From: Capilliphycus robustus
GTDB lineage: Bacteria > Cyanobacteriota > Cyanobacteriia > Cyanobacteriales > Microcoleaceae
DNA length: 64,000 bases
Assembly: GCF_034932365.1 (NCBI RefSeq)
Contig: NZ_JAYGHR010000004.1
Location: 1-64,000 of the forward strand
Direction of reading: 5' to 3'
A program made the position numbers and the translations under genes. The notes below the pieces were generated by a model, which saw nothing but the letters and a program-made list of their open reading frames with translations, was not told the DNA's origin and searched no databases. Of this stretch, positions 51,831-60,482 are shown piece by piece; the first letter of the stretch is position 1, and each line of letters begins with the position of its first letter.

Positions 51831-54059
51831 ATGTACGAGCAATGGAAAGGTTTTGTGCTGGGTCAATGGACAACTGAGGTGAATGTACGAGATTTTATTC
51901 AAAAAAATTATACGCCTTATGAGGGCAATGATGATTTTTTAGCTCAACCCACTGAAAATACTAAATTTCTCTGGGAAAAAGTTAAAGTTTTAATGGCACA
52001 AGAACGGGAACAAGGGATATTAGAATTAGAAACAAAAACCCCTTCTAGTATTACCTCTCATGCTCCCGGTTATATTGTTCAAGACTTAGAAAAAATTGTC
52101 GGATTGCAAACCGATAAACCCCTAAAACGGGGAATAATGCCCTGTGGGGGAATTCGAGTCGTTCGCAGTGCGGTAGAGGCTTATGGGTATCAGCTTGATA
52201 CCACAACGAATGAAATTTTTACCCAGTATCGTAAGACTCATAATGATGGGGTTTTTGATGCTTATACTCCCGAAATGCGATCGGCGCGTCACTCTGGTAT
52301 TATAACAGGTTTACCCGATTCTTACGGGCGAGGTCGGATTATTGGCGATTATCGACGAGTTGCATTATACGGCATTGAACGGTTAATTGCCGATAAACAA
52401 CATCAGAAACAATTACTCGAAGTTGATGTGATTTTAGATGATGTCATCCGTCAACGAGAAGAAATTTCTGAACAAATAAAAGCCCTGAAAGAATTACAAC
52501 AAATGGCGGCGAGTTATGGGTATGATATTAGCCAACCTGCGACCAATGCCCAAGAAGCGGTGCAATGGACGTATTTTGGTTATTTAGGTGCTGTTAAAGA
52601 ACAAGATGGCGCCGCGATGTCTTTGGGGCGAATTTCCACGTTTTTAGATATTTATATCGAACGAGATTTACAGCAAGGATTAATCACAGAAAGTGCCGTC
52701 CAAGAGTTAATTGATCACTTGGTAATGAAGTTGCGAATGGTGCGTTTTCTTCGCGCCCCAGCCTATAATCAACTGTTTTCCGGTGATCCCACCTGGGTGA
52801 CAGAAGCCATTGGCGGGATGGGGTTAGATGGACGACCTTTAGTAACAAAAAACAGTTTTCGGTTCCTGCATACCTTGTATAATCTCGGCCCTGCACCTGA
52901 ACCGAATTTAACCGTTTTATGGTCGGAATATTTGCCTGAAAACTTCAAGAAATTCTGTGCAAAAATATCCATTGAGACCAGTTCGATTCAGTATGAAAGT
53001 GATGATTTGATGCGCCCTGACTACGGGGATGATTACGGCATTGCTTGCTGTGTTTCGGCGATGCGAATTGGCAAACAAATGCAGTTTTTTGGCGCACGGG
53101 CGAACTTAGCCAAAGTATTACTGTATTCTATTAATGGCGGGAAAGATGAAAAAACAGGCGAACAAATCGGGCCGACTTACGCGCCAATTACTTCCGAATA
53201 CCTCGATTATGATCAGGTGATCGCTAAGTTTGATCAGATGTTAGAATGGTTGGCAAAACTGTATGTCAATACGTTAAATGTCATCCATTATATGCACGAT
53301 AAATACTGCTACGAACGCTTAGAAATGGCGTTGCATGATGCAGAAATTTATCGGACAATGGCTTGCGGAATTGCGGGGTTATCCGTCGTTGCAGATGCGT
53401 TATCGGCGATTAAATATTCTCAAGTGAAAGTGATTCGGGATGACAAGGGTTTAGCCATTGATTATCAAGTTGAAGGAGACTATCCTAAATTTGGCAATAA
53501 TGATGAACAAGTCGATCAAATTGCGGTGAATGTGGTTAAATTATTTATGGATAAATTGCGGAAACATCCCACCTATCGCAACGCCGTTTTAACCCAGTCC
53601 ATTTTGACGATTACTTCTAATGTTGTCTATGGTAAAAAGACCGGAAGTACCCCCGATGGTCGTCAAGCCGGAGAACCCTTTGCACCGGGCGCCAATCCGA
53701 TGCACGGACGCGATAGTAATGGGGCGGTTGCGGTGTTAGAATCGGTGGCAAAATTACCCTATGAACAGGCGCAAGATGGCATTTCCTACACCTTCTCTAT
53801 TGTACCGGAAGCGTTAGGGAAAACCGAGGAAAATAAAGTGAATAATTTGGCGGGTTTGTTGGGGGGATATTTTAGCAATGGCGGTCATCATATTAATGTG
53901 AATGTCCTCAATTTAGAGACGTTGCTTGATGCGATGGAACATCCCGAAAATTATCCACAGTTAACGATTCGAGTCTCGGGATATGCGGTGAATTTTATTA
54001 AGTTAAATCGCGAACAACAGTTAGATGTAATTAACCGCACGTTCCATAAACAGATGTAG
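51831..54059 (+). CDS. pflB: Pyruvate formate-lyase
   Basis: This is a 742-residue glycyl-radical enzyme that converts pyruvate and CoA to formate and acetyl-CoA. The adjacent catalytic cysteines Cys406-Cys407 lie in GIACCVSAM and the radical Gly717 in RVSGYAVNF. Length and spacing match classical PflB (about 760). I chose ATG 51831 (MYEQWKGFVLGQW) because it has a strong ribosome-binding site; the frame is open to 51717. PFL is oxygen-sensitive and present in only some cyanobacteria, where it serves dark anoxic fermentation. pflA follows downstream. Confidence 0.95.
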   Translation: MYEQWKGFVLGQWTTEVNVRDFIQKNYTPYEGNDDFLAQPTENTKFLWEKVKVLMAQEREQGILELETKTPSSITSHAPGYIVQDLEKIVGLQTDKPLKRGIMPCGGIRVVRSAVEAYGYQLDTTTNEIFTQYRKTHNDGVFDAYTPEMRSARHSGIITGLPDSYGRGRIIGDYRRVALYGIERLIADKQHQKQLLEVDVILDDVIRQREEISEQIKALKELQQMAASYGYDISQPATNAQEAVQWTYFGYLGAVKEQDGAAMSLGRISTFLDIYIERDLQQGLITESAVQELIDHLVMKLRMVRFLRAPAYNQLFSGDPTWVTEAIGGMGLDGRPLVTKNSFRFLHTLYNLGPAPEPNLTVLWSEYLPENFKKFCAKISIETSSIQYESDDLMRPDYGDDYGIACCVSAMRIGKQMQFFGARANLAKVLLYSINGGKDEKTGEQIGPTYAPITSEYLDYDQVIAKFDQMLEWLAKLYVNTLNVIHYMHDKYCYERLEMALHDAEIYRTMACGIAGLSVVADALSAIKYSQVKVIRDDKGLAIDYQVEGDYPKFGNNDEQVDQIAVNVVKLFMDKLRKHPTYRNAVLTQSILTITSNVVYGKKTGSTPDGRQAGEPFAPGANPMHGRDSNGAVAVLESVAKLPYEQAQDGISYTFSIVPEALGKTEENKVNNLAGLLGGYFSNGGHHINVNVLNLETLLDAMEHPENYPQLTIRVSGYAVNFIKLNREQQLDVINRTFHKQM

Positions 54060-54085
54060 AATTTTGCGGGTTTGTTAGAAGGAAA

Positions 54086-54148
54086 ACCACCAAGACACAG
54101 AGACACAAAGAGATAAAATCTTGGTGACTTTGTGCCTTTGTGGTGAGT
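54086..54148. repeat. CACCACAAAG-type hairpin repeat between pflB and pflA
   Basis: CACCAAGACACAGAGACACAAAG and, inverted, CTTTGTGCCTTTGTGGTG form an imperfect long hairpin around ATAAAATC. The core words CACAAAG and GACACA recur in the 83-bp array after pflA. It lies between pflB and the pflA start. Confidence 0.6.
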
Positions 54149-54175
54149 TTACCCTTAAAAAAATCATCAATTAAA

Positions 54176-54940
54176 ATGAATTTAGAAGGTTTAAATTTGC
54201 ATCCTAAAACGGAAATTATTGGATATATTCATTCAATCGAAACCTGTGGAACCGTTGACGGGCCAGGGATTCGGTTTGTTATCTTTACTCAAGGCTGTTT
54301 ATTACGGTGTCAATATTGTCATAATCCCGATACTCGCAATTTACAAGCGGGAAAAGTTGTCACCCCAAAAGAGATTTTTGAACAGATTAAAAAATATCGG
54401 TCTTATATGAAGGCTTCCGGGGGTGGGGTGACTATTTCGGGCGGTGAACCGTTGTTACAACCGGAGTTTATTGGCGAAGTTTTTCGGCTTTGTAAGCAAG
54501 CGGGGATTCATACAGCGTTGGATACATCGGGTTTTCCCAAGTTTGAAGATGCGAAAAAAGTATTAGAATTTGTGGATTTAGTATTGTTGGATTTAAAGGC
54601 GTTTTATCCTGAAACCTATCAGGAAGTAACGGCCGTTTCCCTCGAACCTGTTTTGAGATTTACCCATTATTTAAACGAGATTAAAAAACCGACTTGGGTG
54701 AGATTTGTTTTGGTTCCCCATTTAACAGACAATCTCGAAGAAATTACTGAACTCGCCCAATTTGTCTCAACATTATCGAATGTGGAGAAGGTAGAAGTTT
54801 TACCCTTTCATAAAATGGGCGAGTATAAATGGGAGGAAATGGGTTATGAGTACAAATTGAAAGATACTCCTGCGGCGACGGTTGAACAAGTTCAACAGGT
54901 GATGGAAATTTTTAAGCGGTTTGGGGTGAAGGTTGAGTAA
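54176..54940 (+). CDS. pflA: Pyruvate formate-lyase-activating enzyme
   Basis: This 254-residue radical-SAM enzyme uses a [4Fe-4S] cluster and S-adenosylmethionine to install the glycyl radical on PflB. The cluster motif CLLRCQYC (CxxxCxxC) lies in FTQGCLLRCQYCHNPD. The SAM-binding GGE motif is in SGGEPLL, and the N-terminal GTVDGPGIRFVIF is the family signature. I start at ATG 54176 because the frame upstream (GTG 54140) is made of the hairpin repeat. It lies 116 bp after pflB, probably the same operon. Confidence 0.95.
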   Translation: MNLEGLNLHPKTEIIGYIHSIETCGTVDGPGIRFVIFTQGCLLRCQYCHNPDTRNLQAGKVVTPKEIFEQIKKYRSYMKASGGGVTISGGEPLLQPEFIGEVFRLCKQAGIHTALDTSGFPKFEDAKKVLEFVDLVLLDLKAFYPETYQEVTAVSLEPVLRFTHYLNEIKKPTWVRFVLVPHLTDNLEEITELAQFVSTLSNVEKVEVLPFHKMGEYKWEEMGYEYKLKDTPAATVEQVQQVMEIFKRFGVKVE

Positions 54941-55262
54941 ATTTTTTCACCACAAAGACACGAAGACACGAAGGTTTATTCTTGGTGTTCTTTGTGTCGA
55001 GCGTGGTTTTTTATTCTTAATGAGGAAATTTTTTCACCACAAAGACAGGAAGGTTTATTCTTGGTGTTCTTTGTGTCGAGCGTGGTTTTTTATTCTTAAT
55101 GAGGGAGTAAATTTTTTCACCACAAAGACAGGAAGGTTTATTCTTGGTGTTCTTTGTGTCGAGCGTGGTTTTTTATTCTTAATGAGGGAGTAAATTTTTT
55201 CACCACAAAGACACGAAGGTTTATTCTTGGTGTTCTTTGTGTCGAGCGTGGTTTTTTATTCT
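54941..55262. repeat. Four-copy 83-bp tandem repeat, each unit a hairpin
   Basis: Units begin with ATTTTTTCACCACAAAGACA at 54941, 55028, 55111 and 55194 (periods 87, 83, 83). Within each, CACAAAGACACGAAGG pairs imperfectly with CTTGGTGTTCTTTGTG across TTTATT. The unit ends with a TTTTTTATTC tract. Copies 2 and 3 carry GACAGGAAGG while copies 1 and 4 carry ACACGAAGG, so the array has diverged slightly after amplification. Open frames through it are a by-product of the repeat. It directly follows the pflA stop. Confidence 0.9.
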
Positions 55263-55705
55263 TTCTATTTTTAAGAATTTAACAAAACAGATGAAAGCGA
55301 CTCAACAAAAATAAATATTCTGTACTTGAAAAGTATAACTTCTAATTTTAGCACTTTTTTCGCTAACTTTCCCAAAAAATATGAATACAGCGAAACTTTA
55401 TATCCTACCGGAAAAAAATATCGGATGCAAGTCAAAATGAAATCTTAAAAAGAATGTTAAGAATTTTGCCCATCTTTGAACAAATTGTCCGAGATGAAAT
55501 AAGATAAAACATAGAGGCAAGTAGAGAAAACAAAGATGACTCTACCCGGTCGGTAATGCGTTACACTAAAGAGCGAAACAGCTCAGTTGTTTTTTTCCGT
55601 AGGCCAATAAGTAAACAATCCAAAACCTAAAGCTTGTAAACAGTCCCAGATTTTGAATCTGGCGTTCATCAACTCTTCAACCGAAATTTTATCTAAGGGA
55701 AAGAT
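55263..55705. promoter_or_regulatory. adhE upstream region (443 bp)
   Basis: It has no credible gene. The AT-rich part near 55500 (GATGAAATAAGATAAAACAT) could hold the adhE promoter. The ribosome-binding site AAGGGAAAG lies just before ATG 55706. No regulator site was recognised. Confidence 0.4.
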
Positions 55706-58366
55706 ATGGTTAATTCAGTGACCAACATCGAAGAACTAGAAAACCTAATCACACGGGTAAAAGCAGCCCAACAAAAATATGCTTCCTACACGCAAGAACA
55801 GGTAGACTATATCTTCAAAAAAGCAGCCTTAGCAGCGAATGCAGCCCGAATTCCGCTCGCAAAAATGGCAGTCGAAGAAACGGGAATGGGGATCGTTGAA
55901 GACAAAGTGATTAAAAACCATTTTGCCTCAGAAATTATCTACAACAAATACAAAGGCGAAAAAACCTGCGGTGTAATTGAAGAAGACAAATCTTTCGGTT
56001 TTCAACGCATTGCTGAACCTGTGGGAATTCTCGCCGGAATTGTCCCCACCACTAACCCAACTTCTACGGCAATTTTTAAAGCCTTAATTGCCCTGAAAAC
56101 TCGCAACGCAATTATCTTTTCACCTCACCCTCGCGCCCGAAATTGTACCAATGAAGCTGCCCGAATTGTCTTAGAAGCAGCGATCGCAGCCGGGGCGCCC
56201 AATGATATTATTGGTTGGATTGATCAACCCACCGTTCCCCTGTCTCAAGCCTTAATGCAGCATCCTGATATTAAGCTGATTTTAGCGACAGGCGGGCCGG
56301 GAATGGTGAAAGCGGCTTATTCTTCCGGTAATCCTTCTTTGGGAGTTGGTGCGGGAAATACCCCTGCTTTAATTGATTCTTCTGCTCATATTAAAATGGC
56401 AGTTTCTTCAATTATTCTCAGTAAAACCTTTGACAATGGCATGATTTGTGCCAGTGAACAATCAGTTGTTGTTGATGATCAGGTTTATGATGCCGTTAAA
56501 GCCGAATTTCAAGCCAGAGGTGCCTATTTCTTAACCGCAGAAGAACGGGAACGTTTAGGGGAGAAAATCATCATCAATGGGCGTTTAAATGCGGAAATTG
56601 TTGGTCAACCTGTTGATAAAATTGCCGCACTGGCTGACATTACCCTCCCTGAAAATACCCGAGTGATTATTGGTGAAGTTGAAAATATTGATACTAATGA
56701 ACCCTTCGCCTATGAAAAACTCTCGCCTGTATTAGCCATGTATCGGGCGAAAGACTTTGAAGATGCGGTGGAAAAATCGGAAAAATTAGTGCAGTTTGGA
56801 GGACGCGGACATACAGCCGCCCTCTACACAGCGCCCTCCAATATTGACCATATTAAACGCTTTGAAGATGCCGTTGAAACCGCCCGAGTTTTGATTAATA
56901 CGCCGTCTTCTCAAGGGGCAATTGGAGATATTTACAACTTCCGTCTTGACCCTTCTTTAACCTTAGGTTGTGGCAGTTGGGGCGGTAATTCAGTCAGTGA
57001 AAACGTCGAACCTCATCACCTTTTAAACATCAAAACCGTCGCCGAACGTCGGGAAAATATGTTATGGTTCCGTATTCCTCCTAAAATTTACTTCAAATAC
57101 GGGGCGTTAACCACAGCTATTCGCGAGTTAGCCGGAAAAAAACGGGCATTTATTGTTACCGACAAACCCCTTTATGAGTTAGGAGTAACGGCGATATTAG
57201 AGGAGGTTTTGGAAGAAATCGGACTCAAATACGATGTCTTTTATGATGTTGAACCTGATCCCTCTCTCGATACAGTGGAACGGGGATTAGTGTTGATGAA
57301 TACGTTTCAACCCGATGTAATTATTGCCATTGGTGGCGGTTCTCCGATGGATGCGGCGAAAATTATGTGGTTGATGTATGAACATCCTGAAATCGAATTT
57401 GATGGCTTGGCAATGCGGTTTATGGATATCCGTAAACGGGTTTATGACTTGCCGCCTTTAGGGGAAAAAGCGATCATGGTTGCCATTCCTACAACATCGG
57501 GAACGGGTTCAGAAGTGACGCCATTTGCCGTTGTAACAGACCGTCGAAATGATATTAAATATCCTTTGGCGGACTATGCTTTAACTCCAAATATGGCAAT
57601 TATTGACCCGGAATTGGTGTTAAATATGCCCAAGGGATTAACCGCATTTGGGGGGGTCGATGCTTTAACTCACGCCCTAGAATCTTATGTCTCGGTGTTG
57701 GCTTCTGAATACACCAATGGTTTAGCTTTAGAAGCCATTCGGTTAATCTTTAAATATTTGCCGAGTTCCTATCACAATGGGGCAGAAGATCCCAAAGCCC
57801 GCGAAAAAATGCACTATGCGTCTACAATGGCGGGGATGGCATTTGCTAATGGTTTCTTAGGCATTTGTCACTCAATGGCACACCAATTAGGAGCGATGTT
57901 CCATGTGCCGCACGGGTTGGCTAATGCGTTGATGATTTGTCATGTTATTCGCTACAATGCCACCGATGCCCCGTTTAAACAGGCGACTTTTTCTCAGTAC
58001 AAATATCCCAATGCAAAATGGCGTTATTCTCGGATTGCGGACTATTTGAATTTGGGCGGTGAAACGGAAATGGAGAAGGTTGATCGCTTGATTTTAGCGA
58101 TAGAAGACTTGAAACAACAAGTGGGAATTCCTCACGCGATTAAAGATGTGATCAAAGAAAGTGAAGCGGAATTTTTAGCGAAAATTGACGAATTAGCCGA
58201 TCGCGCTTTTGATGATCAATGTACAGGTGCAAATCCCCGTTATCCTCTAATTAAAGACCTGAAGCAATTGTATCTCGATGCTTATTATGGTCATCCGTTA
58301 GTCGAAGCCCAACAAAATGGTAAAATAGTGATTCCAGAAGAACCGCAAGTTGTGGCGACAACCTAA
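55706..58366 (+). CDS. adhE: Bifunctional aldehyde/alcohol dehydrogenase
   Basis: This 886-residue fusion forms ethanol from acetyl-CoA with two NADH. The N-terminal acetaldehyde dehydrogenase (about 1-440) has catalytic Cys248 in GMICASEQSV and the NAD-binding loop GGPGMVKAAY. The C-terminal iron alcohol dehydrogenase (about 450-870) has GGGSPMDAAK, GGVDALTHALES, and the metal His motifs CHSMAHQLGAMFHVPHGLAN. AdhE forms spirosome filaments in other bacteria. Following pflBA, it completes the branch from pyruvate to ethanol, which re-oxidises NADH in the dark. Confidence 0.96.
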   Translation: MVNSVTNIEELENLITRVKAAQQKYASYTQEQVDYIFKKAALAANAARIPLAKMAVEETGMGIVEDKVIKNHFASEIIYNKYKGEKTCGVIEEDKSFGFQRIAEPVGILAGIVPTTNPTSTAIFKALIALKTRNAIIFSPHPRARNCTNEAARIVLEAAIAAGAPNDIIGWIDQPTVPLSQALMQHPDIKLILATGGPGMVKAAYSSGNPSLGVGAGNTPALIDSSAHIKMAVSSIILSKTFDNGMICASEQSVVVDDQVYDAVKAEFQARGAYFLTAEERERLGEKIIINGRLNAEIVGQPVDKIAALADITLPENTRVIIGEVENIDTNEPFAYEKLSPVLAMYRAKDFEDAVEKSEKLVQFGGRGHTAALYTAPSNIDHIKRFEDAVETARVLINTPSSQGAIGDIYNFRLDPSLTLGCGSWGGNSVSENVEPHHLLNIKTVAERRENMLWFRIPPKIYFKYGALTTAIRELAGKKRAFIVTDKPLYELGVTAILEEVLEEIGLKYDVFYDVEPDPSLDTVERGLVLMNTFQPDVIIAIGGGSPMDAAKIMWLMYEHPEIEFDGLAMRFMDIRKRVYDLPPLGEKAIMVAIPTTSGTGSEVTPFAVVTDRRNDIKYPLADYALTPNMAIIDPELVLNMPKGLTAFGGVDALTHALESYVSVLASEYTNGLALEAIRLIFKYLPSSYHNGAEDPKAREKMHYASTMAGMAFANGFLGICHSMAHQLGAMFHVPHGLANALMICHVIRYNATDAPFKQATFSQYKYPNAKWRYSRIADYLNLGGETEMEKVDRLILAIEDLKQQVGIPHAIKDVIKESEAEFLAKIDELADRAFDDQCTGANPRYPLIKDLKQLYLDAYYGHPLVEAQQNGKIVIPEEPQVVATT

Positions 58367-58384
58367 CCGTTAGATTCTTCTATT

Positions 58385-58412
58385 GTAGGGGTCATTGATG
58401 AATTACCCCTAC
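58385..58412. repeat. Hairpin GTAGGGGT / ACCCCTAC after adhE
   Basis: A perfect 8-bp stem with a 12-nt loop lies 18 bp past the adhE stop. There is no T-tract, so termination is uncertain. GTAGGGGTAATTTATGAATGACC near 63510 looks like a decayed copy. Confidence 0.5.
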
Positions 58413-58426
58413 CAGTTATCAATTCA

Positions 58427-58482
58427 CTGTTTACTGGTCACTGAAAACACTGGTCACTGTTCACTGGTCACTGATCACTGTT
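58427..58482. repeat. Short tandem repeats (ACTGGTC/ACTG heptamers)
   Basis: Repeated ACTGGTCACTG words follow the adhE hairpin. They are the reverse complement of the CAGTGAC array after the MoaD-like gene (60329). This is the STRR type of repeat common in filamentous cyanobacteria. Confidence 0.7.
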
Positions 58483-58646
58483 AATAGGACTCCCCCTTCC
58501 CAACCCCAGGGAGGGGGGATATTGATTTTCAAGCCCTAAATCAATCCCGACAAAAAAACTCGGGTATGGTTGACCTCGTAAATTCACTGTGATATTGTTT
58601 TGAAATCAGGAATTCAAAAGACATCGTTCAACTAGAGGTTCAATCC

Positions 58647-59948
58647 ATGACGGCACTAACAACTCACACTCAGACTACAGGTGCAACTTTCGAGAAACTC
58701 AAGTGTAAAGAGTGCGGCGCTGAATACGCCCTCGAAGCCAAACACGTTTGTGAAGTCTGCTTTGGCCCGTTAGAAGTTCAATACAACTACGACTTACTCC
58801 GCCAAACCGTGACTCGCGCAACCATTGAAGCTGGCCCGAAATCCATCTGGCGTTATCGCAGCTTCCTTCCTGTCGCCACTGATAATGTGATTGATGTCGG
58901 TACCGGAATGACGCCCCTAGTGAAGTCGGAACGGTTAGCCCGTCGCCTCGGTCTGAAAAACCTCTATATTAAGAACGATGCTGTCAATATGCCCACTCTC
59001 AGCTTCAAAGATAGAGTGGTTTCCGTCGCCCTCAGCCGCGCTAGAGAATTGGGCTTCTCAACAGTATCCTGTGCCAGTACCGGAAATTTAGCCAACTCCA
59101 CCGCCGCCATCGCTGCTAAAGCGGGACTCGACTGTTGTGTATTTATTCCTTCTGACTTAGAAGCCGGAAAAATCCTCGGGACTTTAATTTATAACCCGAT
59201 TTTGATGGCAGTTCGAGGCAATTATGACCAAGTAAACCGCCTCTGTTCAGAAGTGGCAAATACTCACGGTTGGGGATTTGTTAATATTAACCTACGTCCC
59301 TATTATTCAGAAGGTTCAAAAACCCTCGGTTATGAAGTCGCCGAACAATTAGGCTGGAAACTTCCTGATCATATTGTCGCGCCAATTGCCTCGGGTTCTT
59401 TGTATACTAAAATCTATAAAGGATTCCAAGAATTTATCAAAGTCGGCTTAGTTGAAGATAAAGCCGTTCGCTTTAGTGGCGCCCAAGCAGAAGGCTGTTC
59501 ACCTGTTGCCCAAGCCTTCACCGAAGACCGTGATTTTATCACCCCCGTTAAGCCGAATACCATTGCTAAATCAATTGCCATTGGCAACCCGGCAGATGGC
59601 GTTTATGCCCTAGAAGTCGCCCGGAAAACCAACGGTCATATTGAGTCTGTCAATGATGCAGAAGTGATTGAAGGCATCAAACTGTTAGCGGAAACTGAAG
59701 GCATTTTCACCGAAACCGCAGGCGGAACCACAATCGCCGTCTTGAAAAAATTAGTCGAAGCTGGTAAAATTGATCCCGATGAAACCACTGTTGTTTACAT
59801 CACGGGCAATGGCTTAAAGACTCAAGAAGCCGTTCAAGGTTATGTCGGCGAACCGCTAACCATTGACGCTAAATTAGAAAGCTTTGAACAAGCCTTAGAA
59901 CGCGCCCACACTTTAGGCCGTTTAGAATGGCAAGAAGTTTTAGTGTAA
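58647..59948 (+). CDS. thrC: Threonine synthase
   Basis: This 433-residue PLP enzyme converts O-phosphohomoserine to threonine. The N-terminal zinc-ribbon-like part holds Cys20, Cys23, Cys35 and Cys38 (CKEC and CEVC). The PLP lysine is Lys121 in TLSFKDRVV. The phosphate-binding and helix motifs (CASTGNLANSTAAIAAKAG) and the C-terminal ITGNGLKTQE complete the fold. This is the ThrC form common in cyanobacteria. A MoaD/ThiS-like gene follows after 96 bp on the same strand. Confidence 0.94.
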   Translation: MTALTTHTQTTGATFEKLKCKECGAEYALEAKHVCEVCFGPLEVQYNYDLLRQTVTRATIEAGPKSIWRYRSFLPVATDNVIDVGTGMTPLVKSERLARRLGLKNLYIKNDAVNMPTLSFKDRVVSVALSRARELGFSTVSCASTGNLANSTAAIAAKAGLDCCVFIPSDLEAGKILGTLIYNPILMAVRGNYDQVNRLCSEVANTHGWGFVNINLRPYYSEGSKTLGYEVAEQLGWKLPDHIVAPIASGSLYTKIYKGFQEFIKVGLVEDKAVRFSGAQAEGCSPVAQAFTEDRDFITPVKPNTIAKSIAIGNPADGVYALEVARKTNGHIESVNDAEVIEGIKLLAETEGIFTETAGGTTIAVLKKLVEAGKIDPDETTVVYITGNGLKTQEAVQGYVGEPLTIDAKLESFEQALERAHTLGRLEWQEVLV

Positions 59949-60044
59949 TCTAAAAAAAGTTAGGGATGGGTGAATGAACCTGTCCCTAAAACTTGCAGAG
60001 TTCCTGACTGTAAATCTACTCAAACGTTACCTTTCAAAATCGAC

Positions 60045-60320
60045 ATGACGGTTAAAGTATTAATTCCAACTCCTTTGCAAAAATTCACCGACAACCAAGC
60101 AAAGCTTGAATGTGAAGGCAGCAATATTCTTGAATTGATTGATTCTTTAGAAGCCCATTGTCCGGGGATTAAAAGTAGTCTTTGTGATGAAAAAGGTGAA
60201 CCTCGCCGCTTCCTCAATTTTTACGTGAATAGCGAAGATATCCGCTTTCTCGAAGGAACAAAAACGGAACTCAAAGATGGGGATGAAGTGAGTATTGTTC
60301 CGGCGGTTGCGGGCGGTTAA
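60045..60320 (+). CDS. MoaD/ThiS family ubiquitin-like sulfur carrier
   Basis: This 91-residue beta-grasp protein starts MTVKVLIPTPLQKFTDNQ and ends DGDEVSIVPAVAGG. The C-terminal Gly-Gly is the site of adenylation and thiocarboxylation. The extended frame begins at GTG 59970, but ATG 60045 is the family start. No moaE, thiG or E1-like gene is beside it. Its neighbour is thrC, and MoaD-like proteins beside amino-acid synthases (for example Mycobacterium CysO) donate sulfur to amino acids, so a Cys/Met sulfur role is an inference. A molybdopterin role is the alternative. Confidence 0.88.
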   Translation: MTVKVLIPTPLQKFTDNQAKLECEGSNILELIDSLEAHCPGIKSSLCDEKGEPRRFLNFYVNSEDIRFLEGTKTELKDGDEVSIVPAVAGG

Positions 60321-60328
60321 CTCATCTT

Positions 60329-60470
60329 ACAGTGACCAGTGACCAGTGACCAGTGACCAGTTATCAGGTTACAGGTAATAGGGGAATTGTTACAGGGGTT
60401 AGGACAACTGTAAACTGTAAACTGTAAACTGTCTTCACTGGTCACTGATAACTGTAAACTGTAAACTGTA
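60329..60470. repeat. Short tandem heptamer repeats (CAGTGAC and ACTGTAA)
   Basis: Four CAGTGAC units at 60330-60357 are followed by CAGTTATCAGG. ACTGTAA arrays occur at about 60407-60433 and 60450-60470. This is STRR-like low-complexity DNA between two convergent genes. Confidence 0.8.
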
Positions 60471-60482
60471 ATGAACCCGCCC

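Noticed and set aside
54933..55193. 86-codon open frame across the 83-bp repeats
   Set aside because: It is a by-product of the repeat. The encoded peptide simply repeats with the DNA unit, which is better explained as a hairpin array.
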